This document shows, piece after piece, positions 55,569 through 64,000 of a DNA stretch of 64,000 nt; position 1 is the first letter of the stretch; each line of letters begins with the position of its first letter. Under the pieces are notes generated by a model. That model saw nothing but the letters and a program-made list of their open reading frames with translations, was not told the origin of the DNA and did not search any database. The stretch spans positions 19,587-83,586 of the forward strand of contig NZ_ARQI01000122.1 of assembly GCF_000384655.1 (NCBI RefSeq), in the 5' to 3' direction. Source of the DNA: Brachyspira innocens ATCC 29796 (GTDB taxonomy: Bacteria; Spirochaetota; Brachyspiria; Brachyspirales; Brachyspiraceae). The translations under genes and the position numbers were made by a program.

Positions 55569-56327
55569 ATGCGTATAAATCTTAATTTTGAACTTGAAAA
55601 TAACATAATAAGCAAAGAATACAGATTAACTATCATAAGTTTCATTAAAAATGCATTAGAAAAAAACTATAAAAATACATATGATTCCATCTATAATAAT
55701 AACACAAAGATGAAAGCATTTACATTCGGAGTATTTTTACCTGATGCTAAAATCAATAATGATAATATAGAACTTTCAAGCAGATATATAAATGTAACTT
55801 TTTCTGTATTTGATAATCAATTATTTATAGAGCTTTATAATTCTTTTAATAATATGCTAAACAAAAAATATCCTAAAGATGAAAACACAAAAAGTCAAAT
55901 GATTATGACATTAAAAAAAATAACTATGCAAAATGAAAAGCCTATAAAACAAAATAAAATACTAATAAAATTTTTAAGCCCATTAGTATTACGCAATCAT
56001 AACAGAGAAACAAATAAAGATATATATGTAACATTTAAAGATGATAATTTTAATTCTATTCTAAATCAATCAGTAGAAAGACTTGCAAAAGAGTTTGATT
56101 TTGAAAGCTCTCAAATAAAATTGACGCCATTAAATCTAACAGATAATAACGGTAATATCATACAGGAAGAATCCAAAACAACAGTGGTTCCTTTCAAAGA
56201 ATTGTTAATAAATGTTTCTTACGGCAAATTCTGTTTGGAAGGCGACATTAACCTATTAAACAATCTCTACAAAATAGGTATAGGCAGCAGAAGAAGCGAG
56301 GGTTTCGGACTATTTGAAGTTTTATAA
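55569..56327 (+). CDS. cas6: CRISPR endoribonuclease Cas6
   Basis: A 252-residue ferredoxin-like RNA-processing endonuclease that cuts the CRISPR precursor within each repeat. The N-terminus RINLNFELENNIISKEYRLT and FTFGVFLPDAKINND, a central strand ILIKFLSPLVLRNHNRE and the C-terminal glycine-rich loop IGIGSRRSEGFGLFEVL are the family pattern. An AAAGGA box precedes the start. It is the first gene of the type I-B operon, followed 22 bases later by cas8b1. Confidence 0.92.
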   Translation: MRINLNFELENNIISKEYRLTIISFIKNALEKNYKNTYDSIYNNNTKMKAFTFGVFLPDAKINNDNIELSSRYINVTFSVFDNQLFIELYNSFNNMLNKKYPKDENTKSQMIMTLKKITMQNEKPIKQNKILIKFLSPLVLRNHNRETNKDIYVTFKDDNFNSILNQSVERLAKEFDFESSQIKLTPLNLTDNNGNIIQEESKTTVVPFKELLINVSYGKFCLEGDINLLNNLYKIGIGSRRSEGFGLFEVL

Positions 56328-56349
56328 TATTTTTTAAGGAATTTTTATT

Positions 56350-58101
56350 ATGGCAAAAACAAAAAAATATAGTCAGCATGAATTAAATTTAGAAGATAAT
56401 CAAAACAATAACCTTGAAGAAGAATATTTTGAAATTAATCTTGATACTTTTCTTTTTAATGCAGGTGTTATAGGTTTTATTGAAGTGTTGGAAAAGTCAG
56501 AAGCTAATAAAGGTACAAGTTTAGATAACAAAAAAGATTACTATTTTGAAAATCAAACACTATATGTTAATAAAAAATTTTTATTAAATTTAGATTTTGC
56601 AAAATACTATTTAAAAACCGTATATAATAAATTTTATAAAAATACTATTCTATATAAAATGTTAAATACAAATAAAACAGATTTAGAAAGTATAAAAAAA
56701 TATGATAATTTTCTAAAAAGAACAACACTAATTACAATAGCTGATACATTAGAAGATGATAAAATAAAAGAATTATTATCCAATTATCAAGATAATAAAG
56801 AAATAAATTTTAAAGAAATAGTTTCATATATAAATGATAATGAAAAATTAAAATATTATTTATATATTGGAAATATATTTTTTGATAAATTTAGCCTAAT
56901 ATTTTATAATATATATTTTTTAAGATATAATCCTTCTATTAACGGATACTATATACAAAAAAATACAGATTTTATAAAATTAATAAATGATTATTTTATT
57001 AAGATTAAAGAATATATAATTCAGTTAAACAATAAAAACAATTATAAAGATAAATGTTTAATATGCAATTTACATACTCCTAAACAACTTGATACAGATA
57101 AAAAATTAGATATGGCTTTTTTAATAGATATTGGAATAGCTAAAGAAAGAAAAGGTTCTGTTTATTGGAACTTTAATTCAGATGTACTTATTTGTCCTAT
57201 ATGTTACCTAATTTATTCATGTACTCCTATAGGTTTTATAAATATTAATAATATAATGGTATTTATAAATGATAATGATAGTATAGAGTCTTTAATATCT
57301 ATGAATGCTCCAATAAAAATTGAAGAAGAAAACAATACAAATTATATAGCCTATAATACAATGATTAACAGAGCTTTAGAATTAAAAACTAAAGAACTTG
57401 ATTCTATACAGGTAATAATAAGAGATGATACAAAATATTCATTTAATACCATTGCAAAAGATACGTTAAAAATTATAAAAAATAGTGATACATATTTAAG
57501 TAAAATATCAAAAAGCTATTTTAAATACAGAAAAGATGAATCATTAAATATTTATAAAGAATGCATAGAAAATATTTTAAACAATAGAAATCAATATAAT
57601 TTAATATTAACATTATTAAAAAATATTGATAATAAGCAAGAAGGAAATAATAATAAAATATTTTATTCTATAAATACAATATTTAATATATTAAAAATAC
57701 AAATAGCAAAAGAAACTTTAAAGGAGAATAATATGAGTGAAAAAATTAATTATGCATATGTAGCCTGCAAATCAGGGTATGATATTAGAAAAGAGATAAT
57801 TAAGAAAAATAGTAATTCAGATACTGATGATAAAAAGAATAATGAAGAAGCTGATAATAAATTAAGAGGACTAGTATATAAGCTAATAAATGCTGTCAAT
57901 ACATCAAATGTAGATTTATTTTCTACTAATATAGCAAGACTTTATACTGGGCTTAATTTACCAATACCAAATATATTAGGTAGAATTTTTATAAGTGACG
58001 AAGATTTCAAAAATATAGGAAATGCTTATATTTTTGGTCTAAAAGGTGCTTTTTATGATAAAACAGAAAATCAAGAAAATAATAATGAAGGAGAAGAATA
58101 A
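56350..58101 (+). CDS. cas8b1: Type I-B Cascade large subunit Cas8b1/Cst1
   Basis: A 583-residue large subunit thought to read the PAM. It is Asn/Lys/Ile-rich. The Cst1-type features are FLFNAGVIGFIEVLEKSEAN near the start and a zinc-finger pair DKCLICNLH (about residue 237) and VLICPICYLIYSC (about 280). Near the end is ARLYTGLNLPIPNILGRIFI. Sequence conservation in this family is low, so the call rests on these blocks plus position between cas6 and cas7. The stop overlaps the cas7 start by one base (TAATGG). Confidence 0.87.
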   Translation: MAKTKKYSQHELNLEDNQNNNLEEEYFEINLDTFLFNAGVIGFIEVLEKSEANKGTSLDNKKDYYFENQTLYVNKKFLLNLDFAKYYLKTVYNKFYKNTILYKMLNTNKTDLESIKKYDNFLKRTTLITIADTLEDDKIKELLSNYQDNKEINFKEIVSYINDNEKLKYYLYIGNIFFDKFSLIFYNIYFLRYNPSINGYYIQKNTDFIKLINDYFIKIKEYIIQLNNKNNYKDKCLICNLHTPKQLDTDKKLDMAFLIDIGIAKERKGSVYWNFNSDVLICPICYLIYSCTPIGFININNIMVFINDNDSIESLISMNAPIKIEEENNTNYIAYNTMINRALELKTKELDSIQVIIRDDTKYSFNTIAKDTLKIIKNSDTYLSKISKSYFKYRKDESLNIYKECIENILNNRNQYNLILTLLKNIDNKQEGNNNKIFYSINTIFNILKIQIAKETLKENNMSEKINYAYVACKSGYDIRKEIIKKNSNSDTDDKKNNEEADNKLRGLVYKLINAVNTSNVDLFSTNIARLYTGLNLPIPNILGRIFISDEDFKNIGNAYIFGLKGAFYDKTENQENNNEGEE

Positions 58102-59024
58102 TGGAAAACAAAGGATTAACATTAAGTATTATTTTTGATGCCCAAAGTGCAAATTACGGAGAAGGTGCTAATAACTTCTCAGCATTAAAAAGATTAAGCA
58201 GAGGGGATGGAAACAGCTACAGCTACATATCAAGACAAGCATTAAGGTATAACATAATAGAACAGTTAAAATGGGATAATACAAAAGTTTCTAATGCTGA
58301 TAAAGTTGTACAGTTTGAAATGAATACTTCTATAAAAGATTCCCCTGAAATAGATCTATTTGGATACATGAAAACAGGGAAAAATAGTGTTAATGGTTCT
58401 TCAAATACTAGAAATGCAGTTGTTAGATTAAGTAATGCTGTTGCTTTAGAAAGTTATAATTCTGATTTAGACTTCTTAAATAATATGGGAATTGCTAAAA
58501 AAAGAGGAGCAGATTTTGATAATGCATTGGTTCAGAATGAAATACATAGATCATACTATGCATATACTGTAACTATAGATTTGGATAAAGTTGGTATTGA
58601 TAAAGTAGTGAAAAAAATTAATAAAGGAAAAGAACCTGATATAGAAGAAATAACAATAGATAATAAAGAAAAAGCAAAAAGAGTTAAAGATTTATTAAAT
58701 GTATTAAAGTTCTTATACAGAGATATAAGAGGAAGAAGAGAAAATTTAAGCCCTATATTTATAATAGGCGGAGTTTATAATATAAAAAATCCTTTCTTTG
58801 AAAATAGATTAAAAGTTAATAAAAATAATTTGGAAATAAAAACTATAAAAGATGTTTTAAACCTTGATGAAGAGGAAATAAAGAAGAAAACGAAATTCGC
58901 AATAATAGATTCAATATTTTCAAATACTGAAGAAATAAAAGAAGAGCTAAAAGATTTAAATGCGGGAAGTGTAGCGGATGTAATTAAATATTTATGTGAA
59001 GAGGTGGATAGATATTATGAGTAA
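58101..59024 (+). CDS. cas7: Type I-B Cascade backbone Cas7/Cst2/DevR
   Basis: A 307-residue RRM-fold backbone protein that coats the crRNA. The family start is GLTLSIIFDAQSANYGEGAN, followed by FSALKRLSRGDGNSYSYISR with QALRYNIIEQL, and a middle MGIAKKRGADFDNALVQNEI. A late block RDIRGRRENLSPIFIIGGVY is also typical. It overlaps cas5 by eight bases. Confidence 0.93.
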   Translation: MENKGLTLSIIFDAQSANYGEGANNFSALKRLSRGDGNSYSYISRQALRYNIIEQLKWDNTKVSNADKVVQFEMNTSIKDSPEIDLFGYMKTGKNSVNGSSNTRNAVVRLSNAVALESYNSDLDFLNNMGIAKKRGADFDNALVQNEIHRSYYAYTVTIDLDKVGIDKVVKKINKGKEPDIEEITIDNKEKAKRVKDLLNVLKFLYRDIRGRRENLSPIFIIGGVYNIKNPFFENRLKVNKNNLEIKTIKDVLNLDEEEIKKKTKFAIIDSIFSNTEEIKEELKDLNAGSVADVIKYLCEEVDRYYE

Positions 59025-59754
59025 TAAAACTAAATCCATTAAATTTAAATGTTATCAAAATATGCCTAATTATAGACGTCCTGCTAGTTTTGATTTCAAA
59101 GAAACTTTTAAACTTCCTCCATATTCAAGTGTCATAGGTATGATACATAAAATTTGTAATTGTCAAAACGGAGAATATATGCCTATGAAAGTAAGTATTC
59201 AAGGTACAAGTGAAAGCATAAATACAGATTTATACACAAGATATTTCTTTACACCTGATAAATGCGAAGGAGACAGATATTATTTTGCTATTTTAAATAA
59301 AGATGAAAAAAAACAAACAGGGTTAATTAGGGGAACTGGCATAACAGAATTGTTAATAGATGTTACTTTACTTATTCACATAGTACCAGAAAGTGATGAT
59401 TTATTTGATACTATACTAAACGGATTAAAAAGACCTTATGTATATCCAGCTTTAGGGCGTCATGAAGATATTTTACGTATTGATGCAGACACAATCAAAA
59501 TTATTGATATAGAAGAGACTAATACTGCAAATATTAATTATGATGCATATATACCTTTAGAATATTTTAGAGAGGAAGATAATATAACGGGAACAGTATA
59601 TTTGCTTAATAAGATATTTGATACTTCATCAGGCATAAGAGAATGGAAAGAAAAAGTAAAAGTAAAATACATAAAAAAAAGAACTGAAAAAATAAGATTT
59701 GCTAAAAATGTATATAAAGATACTGAAGAAAATACAGGAATATTTTTAGCATGA
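59017..59754 (+). CDS. cas5: Type I-B Cascade subunit Cas5
   Basis: A 245-residue Cas5t-type protein that caps the 5' handle of the crRNA. The RAMP-type start SIKFKCYQNMPNYRRPASFD and the glycine/proline loop TFKLPPYSSVIGMIHKICNC are clear, as is RPYVYPALGRHEDILRIDA in the middle. I start at 59017 because AGAGG lies seven bases upstream; an in-frame GTG at 58996 would put that box inside the gene. The cas3 start is 18 bases after the stop. Confidence 0.92.
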   Translation: MSNKTKSIKFKCYQNMPNYRRPASFDFKETFKLPPYSSVIGMIHKICNCQNGEYMPMKVSIQGTSESINTDLYTRYFFTPDKCEGDRYYFAILNKDEKKQTGLIRGTGITELLIDVTLLIHIVPESDDLFDTILNGLKRPYVYPALGRHEDILRIDADTIKIIDIEETNTANINYDAYIPLEYFREEDNITGTVYLLNKIFDTSSGIREWKEKVKVKYIKKRTEKIRFAKNVYKDTEENTGIFLA

Positions 59755-59772
59755 TTTTTGGAATGAAATAAT

Positions 59773-62061
59773 ATGAATAAAAATGAATATTTAGCAAAGT
59801 CTTCTAAAAAGAATTATTATGATGCTGAATCTTTAGAAATGCATACAAAAAAATTAATAAAATTATTTGAAGATTTTTTATTAAAATATAAAAATCAATT
59901 TAAACAAAAAGAAATTGATTTAATACGTACAGCTTGTGAAATGCATGATTTGGGTAAAATTAATTATAAATTTCAAAAAGAAATGTATAAAAAAAGTTGT
60001 ATGCATTTCGAAGAAAATAAAAATATTGAAGTTTTCTATAAAAAGTATAAAAATATAAAAAATATTCCTCATGGTATATTAAGCTGCTGTTTCATAAATG
60101 AAGATGAATTAAAACAAAAATATGATTTTGATTATAATGATTTGGAAATACTTGCAACTTCAATATATAATCATCATAATAGAGAGTTTGATTTAGAAGA
60201 CAGCGAAATATTTGAAAAAATAATAGCAAATGATTTAAATATTAATGCCAAAAATTTCGGTATAGAATACTGTTCATCTGACGGACTTATGAATAATAAG
60301 ATAAAAAATAATGTTTTTCAATTAAAACCAAAATATCTATATAATTTCTGGATTAAGTTTATCATTATCAAAGGAATGCTTAATAAATTGGACTATGCTG
60401 CAAGTACTTATTTATATAATAAAAAACAAATAGGTATTGATACTTTGGAGCTTGAACCTTTCGACCCTAAAGAAAATATTGAAACTAAATTTAATAAAAT
60501 CAATGAATGCCAAAAATATATGCTTGAAAATAAAGATAAAAATGTTATTGTCATAGCTTCTACTGGCATTGGTAAAACTGAAGGGGCTTTGCTTTGGGCA
60601 GGTAAATCAAAAACTTTTTATACTCTTCCTCTTAAAGTTTCTATTAATTCTATTTATGAGAGAATAAAAAATAATTATTATGATAAAGAAAAAATAAGTT
60701 TTTTGCATTCAGATTCTAAAATGATGATGAGAAAAGAAGAAAAAGAAGGTGAAGAAGATTATCAAACAAAATATATAGAAACAAGACATTTTGTATATCC
60801 TTTCATTGTATGTACGGTTGACCAGATTTTTTATTTTGTTTTTAAGTCTTTAGGGACAGAAAAATTTCCTGCCACTTTGAAATACAGTAAAATAATAATT
60901 GATGAAATACAGTCATATAGTCCAGATATTATAGCGTTTTTAATTTTCGGACTTAAAGTTATAAATGATTTAGGCGGTAAGTTTTTAATAATGACAGCTA
61001 CTCTTCCTCCTGTAGTAACTCATTTCTTAAAGGAGAATATTGGAGAAAAAAATATTGCTGATATTAAAACTTTTTATAAAAAAGATAATAAAGAAAACAT
61101 CATAAAAAGACATTTTATAAAATTTATTGATGAAAAAGAATTTGATTATAATAAAATATCAAAAAGTGCTGAAGACAAAAAAGTACTTGTAATATGCAAT
61201 ACAGTAAAACATTCACAGGAAGTTTATAATATTTTAAAAGAGTATAACATAAAAAATATTAATCTTCTTCATTCAAGATTTATAATGAAAGAGAGAGAGA
61301 AGAAAGAAGACGATATAAAAAACTTTGCCCCAAATGATATTAATAAAAGAAAAGAAACTTATGGTATATGGGTTTCTACACAAATAGTAGAGGCAAGTCT
61401 CGATATTGATTTTGATGAACTTTATACGGATATGTCTTCAGCTGATAGTATACTTCAAAGAATGGGTAGAGTTTACAGAGATAGATCTTATAATAAAAAT
61501 GAGCCTAATATATTTATTTATAATACAAAAATAGGAATTCCATATGTATATGAACAACAAATATATGATTACTCTATTGAAAGTATAAAAAAATATAATA
61601 ATAAAATATTTACAGAAAAAGATAAACAAAAATATATTAATGAAGTTTATGATATAGAAAAGTTAAATCAAGGTAAAAATAATTATTATGAAACTATAAA
61701 AAGTAAAATTAATACTCTGCTTAATTTTCCTATTAACGGATTAGAACAAAAAGATGCTAAAATACAGTTTAGAAATATTAACAGTATAACTGTAATGCCT
61801 CAAAAATTTTATAAGGAATTAGAAGAAGAGAAAATATTTGAAAAATATGATAAAAGTTTTGGTGAAGAAAAAATTAATATTTTAGAAGAAATAATGCACT
61901 ATACTATGAGTATTAATTATTATTTTAATAGATATTGTAATAATAAAATCTCAAATGATAATCTTGAGCACATTTATATAACACAATTAAAATATGATGA
62001 TAATATAGGATTATCAAATGATATAGATGATGAAGCTGATATTGACAGCAGGTTTTTATGA
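59773..62061 (+). CDS. cas3: Cas3 helicase-nuclease
   Basis: A 762-residue effector that unwinds and degrades target DNA. The HD nuclease domain (1-240) has EMHDLGKINYKFQ, HGILSCCFIN and YNHHNREF. The SF2 helicase domain carries Walker A IASTGIGKTEGALLWAGKSK, the DEAH-like box IIDEIQSY, motif III MTATLPPVV and motif VI ADSILQRMGRVYRD. All key residues for nuclease and ATPase are visible. It overlaps cas4 by ATGA. Confidence 0.95.
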   Translation: MNKNEYLAKSSKKNYYDAESLEMHTKKLIKLFEDFLLKYKNQFKQKEIDLIRTACEMHDLGKINYKFQKEMYKKSCMHFEENKNIEVFYKKYKNIKNIPHGILSCCFINEDELKQKYDFDYNDLEILATSIYNHHNREFDLEDSEIFEKIIANDLNINAKNFGIEYCSSDGLMNNKIKNNVFQLKPKYLYNFWIKFIIIKGMLNKLDYAASTYLYNKKQIGIDTLELEPFDPKENIETKFNKINECQKYMLENKDKNVIVIASTGIGKTEGALLWAGKSKTFYTLPLKVSINSIYERIKNNYYDKEKISFLHSDSKMMMRKEEKEGEEDYQTKYIETRHFVYPFIVCTVDQIFYFVFKSLGTEKFPATLKYSKIIIDEIQSYSPDIIAFLIFGLKVINDLGGKFLIMTATLPPVVTHFLKENIGEKNIADIKTFYKKDNKENIIKRHFIKFIDEKEFDYNKISKSAEDKKVLVICNTVKHSQEVYNILKEYNIKNINLLHSRFIMKEREKKEDDIKNFAPNDINKRKETYGIWVSTQIVEASLDIDFDELYTDMSSADSILQRMGRVYRDRSYNKNEPNIFIYNTKIGIPYVYEQQIYDYSIESIKKYNNKIFTEKDKQKYINEVYDIEKLNQGKNNYYETIKSKINTLLNFPINGLEQKDAKIQFRNINSITVMPQKFYKELEEEKIFEKYDKSFGEEKINILEEIMHYTMSINYYFNRYCNNKISNDNLEHIYITQLKYDDNIGLSNDIDDEADIDSRFL

Positions 62062-62561
62062 AAATGAATAATATAAATTATGTAACAGGTACAATTTATT
62101 CTTATAGTTTTTTATGTATGAGAAAGGTTTGGCTTTCTTATCATAATTTATCTTTTGAGGGGGAAAGTGAGCTTGTGAAGATTGGAAAGTTTATTGATGA
62201 AAATACTTATGCTAATCAAAAACATAATTTTATGATAGATAATAAAGTTAATATAGACTTTTTAAAAAATAATGTAGTCCATGAAATAAAAAAATCAGAC
62301 AAAGAAAAACAAATGGCCATTAATCAAATAAAATATTATTTATTTATATTAAAAGAGTACGGATTTGATGATATAAAAGGAGAGTTAAATATACCGTCAA
62401 AAAGATACAAAGAAGAAGTGATACTTGAAAAAGGAGATGATGAAAAAATTTTAGAAAGACTTGAGCTTATAAATAAAATTATCAAAGAAGAAAATATACC
62501 AGATGTTGTAAATAAAAGTGCTTGTAAAAAATGTGCTTATTATGAGTTTTGTTATATATAA
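62058..62561 (+). CDS. cas4: Cas4 exonuclease
   Basis: A 167-residue RecB-like nuclease that helps select PAM-proximal spacers with Cas1-Cas2. The iron-sulfur cysteines are split: Cys in YSFLCMRKVWLSY near residue 19 and three in SACKKCAYYEFCYI at the C-terminus. The nuclease core includes the Asp of VNIDFLKNN and HEIKKSDKEKQMAINQIKYY (Glu-x-Lys). It is short but within the range of type I-B Cas4 proteins. It starts inside the cas3 stop (ATGA). Confidence 0.93.
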   Translation: MKMNNINYVTGTIYSYSFLCMRKVWLSYHNLSFEGESELVKIGKFIDENTYANQKHNFMIDNKVNIDFLKNNVVHEIKKSDKEKQMAINQIKYYLFILKEYGFDDIKGELNIPSKRYKEEVILEKGDDEKILERLELINKIIKEENIPDVVNKSACKKCAYYEFCYI

Positions 62562-62588
62562 AAAATATAAGTAAATGGAGTTATTTTT

Positions 62589-63581
62589 ATGAGTAAATCT
62601 TATTATTTATTTTCAAGCGGAGAACTAAAAAGAAAAGATAATACACTTCAGTTTATCAAATCAAACGGTGAGAAAAGAGATTTACCAATAGAGGTAATTT
62701 ATGATATATATATTTTTTCCGAGGTTACAATAAATACTAAACTGCTTAATTTTTTATCGCAGATCGGTATATGTGTGCATTTTTTTAATTATTATGAGTT
62801 TTATGCTGGAAGTTTTTATCCTAGAGAAAAATTAGTTTCTGGTGATTTGCTTGTTCATCAGGTTATGCATTACAGTGATTATGATAAAAGAGTATTACTT
62901 GCCAAAAAATTTGTTTATGGAGCTTCTGACAATATATTAAGAAATTTAAAATATTATGACAATAGAGGACGTGATTTGAAAGAGGAAATAGAAAGCATAG
63001 AAAAATTAAAATCAAGTATAGATTTGTATTATAACATTAATGAGATAATGGGAATAGAAGGCAATATTCATAAAGTTTATTACAGCTCTTGGAAAAAAAT
63101 TATCAATCAGGAAATAGATTTTGAAAAAAGAGTAAAGCGTCCTCCTGATAATATGATAAACTCACTTATAAGTTTTTTGAACTCTGTACTTTATACAAAG
63201 GTATTATCAGAGATTTATAAAACACAATTAAATCCTACTATAAGTTATTTGCATGAGCCTTCTGTAAAAAGATTTTCATTATCACTTGATACAGCAGAAA
63301 TTTTTAAACCATTAATAGTTGACAGACTTATCTTTTCATTATTAAATAAAAAGATGATAAGCGAAAATGATTTTGATAAAGATAGTAATTTTTTAAGACT
63401 TAAAGATAAAGCATTAAAAACAATAATGGAGGAATTAGAAAAAAGGCTTACCACTACTATAAATCATAGAAGTTTGAAAAGAGATGTATCGTATAAACAT
63501 TTAATTAGATTAGAACTTTATAAAATATCTAAACATTTGCTTAATGAAAAAGAATATAAACCTTTTGTAATATGGTGGTAA
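62589..63581 (+). CDS. cas1: Cas1 integrase
   Basis: A 330-residue spacer integrase. The metal ligands are present: Glu in NEIMGIEGNIHKVYYSSW, His in ISYLHEPSVKRFSLSLD and Asp in the same segment (LDTAEIFKPLIVDRL). A start block YYLFSSGELKRKDNTLQFIK and the C-terminal helical part with LEKRLTTTINHRSLKRDVSY match type I-B Cas1. A GGAG box lies upstream. cas2 follows after six bases. Confidence 0.95.
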   Translation: MSKSYYLFSSGELKRKDNTLQFIKSNGEKRDLPIEVIYDIYIFSEVTINTKLLNFLSQIGICVHFFNYYEFYAGSFYPREKLVSGDLLVHQVMHYSDYDKRVLLAKKFVYGASDNILRNLKYYDNRGRDLKEEIESIEKLKSSIDLYYNINEIMGIEGNIHKVYYSSWKKIINQEIDFEKRVKRPPDNMINSLISFLNSVLYTKVLSEIYKTQLNPTISYLHEPSVKRFSLSLDTAEIFKPLIVDRLIFSLLNKKMISENDFDKDSNFLRLKDKALKTIMEELEKRLTTTINHRSLKRDVSYKHLIRLELYKISKHLLNEKEYKPFVIWW

Positions 63582-63587
63582 GAAATA

Positions 63588-63872
63588 ATGTATTTAATAT
63601 TAGTTTATGATATACAAACAGATGACGAAGATGGTGCTAGAGTTGCAAGAACAGTTTTTAAAACTTGCAAGGCATATCTTAATCATATACAAAAATCTGT
63701 CTTTGAGGGTGAACTTTCAAAAGTGCAGTATTTGGAATTAAAAAATAAGCTCTTTGACATTTTAAGAAAAGAAAAAGATTCTTGTATAGTTTTCAAAAGC
63801 CGTAATGAAAAATGGCTTGATAAAGAGTTTTTGGTAGAAGAAAGCATTGACAAAACTTCTAATTTTATATAG
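63588..63872 (+). CDS. cas2: Cas2
   Basis: A 94-residue partner of Cas1 that forms the central dimer of the integration complex. The first strand is YLILVYDIQTDDEDGARVAR with the conserved Asp after the strand; next comes KTCKAYLNHIQKSVFEGELS and a final strand pair SCIVFKSRNEKW. Length is typical. It is the last cas gene. Confidence 0.94.
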   Translation: MYLILVYDIQTDDEDGARVARTVFKTCKAYLNHIQKSVFEGELSKVQYLELKNKLFDILRKEKDSCIVFKSRNEKWLDKEFLVEESIDKTSNFI

Positions 63873-64000
63873 AATGATTTTATTGTCGAAGTGTAATTGT
63901 TATAAAATTGTGCTTAATCGACAGAATATTTTTGACAATAATATATTTATTAACTGTTTTTTAATTATGTATTTGTGCATTTACACGAATTAAATATGTA
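63873..64000 (+). other. Probable CRISPR leader
   Basis: AT-rich DNA after cas2 with a partial inverted repeat around TGTCGA and TCGACA (63890s-63940s). No repeat unit is seen twice inside the window, so an array is not demonstrable here. From operon order the array should start close to or beyond 64000. Confidence 0.35.

Noticed and set aside
55361..55645. A minus-strand frame upstream of cas6
   Set aside because: It covers the cas promoter and overlaps the cas6 start, and the translation is hydrophobic low-complexity sequence with no family pattern.
63873..64000. First repeats of a CRISPR array
   Set aside because: No unit of 25-40 bases occurs twice before the edge, so only a leader can be proposed.

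Overview
The window is low-GC chromosomal DNA that fits the spirochaete genus Brachyspira. The genus call is an inference from gene content and base composition: strongly AT-biased intergenic DNA, an A/V-type ATPase operon with the spirochaete-type DUF2764 subunit, a bcd-etfBA butyrate module, rubrerythrin and a type I-B CRISPR-Cas locus. No database search was possible.

Layout. 1-8.4 kb: glycerol uptake and phosphorylation (glpF, glpK cut by the window edge), rubrerythrin, an MFS exporter, an SGNH hydrolase, a frameshifted aldo/keto reductase, then ftsQ and metG. 8.5-20.8 kb: a glycosyltransferase flanked by two copies of one promoter, a chemoreceptor, an MBL hydrolase, exonuclease III, STAS, YggT and TPR proteins, DUF1858, DUF3108, dnaX, a DUF1349 protein and an unknown gene. 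21.0-31.4 kb: an eight-gene, one-strand accessory operon. It has three dynamin-like GTPases, a tail-anchored protein, a 58-residue protein, a large HerA/DUF87-type ATPase and a putative nuclease toxin with a putative immunity protein. Near-identical terminator hairpins bound it on both sides. 31.4-39.0 kb: the A/V-type ATPase operon, whose K subunit keeps the Na+-binding residues. 39.6-45.2 kb: bcd-etfB-etfA, hpt and a soluble CapD/FlaA1-like dehydratase. 45.2-50.1 kb: a repeat-rich gap with a MITE-like element, an AhpD-like protein and two tandem DUF262 proteins, the second with an HNH/DUF1524 nuclease end. 50.1-55.3 kb: YggU, a DMT transporter, a MoxR ATPase, a flavodoxin-ferredoxin fusion, an Fpg-like protein lacking the catalytic N-terminus and a UDP-glucuronate decarboxylase. 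55.5-64.0 kb: a complete type I-B cas operon (cas6-cas8b1-cas7-cas5-cas3-cas4-cas1-cas2). The array is expected just past the right edge.

The most promising candidate for an undescribed system is the 21.0-31.4 kb operon. Its genes are joined by TAATG and ATGA overlaps or gaps of 2-20 bases (85 after the first gene). It combines a membrane-paddle dynamin, a paddle-less sister, a divergent third GTPase, small membrane-associated proteins, a DNA- or protein-pumping ATPase and a toxin/immunity pair. This suggests toxin delivery, vesicle export or anti-phage defence. With the DUF262 pair and the CRISPR locus, three defence-like loci lie within 43 kb, separated by core genes.
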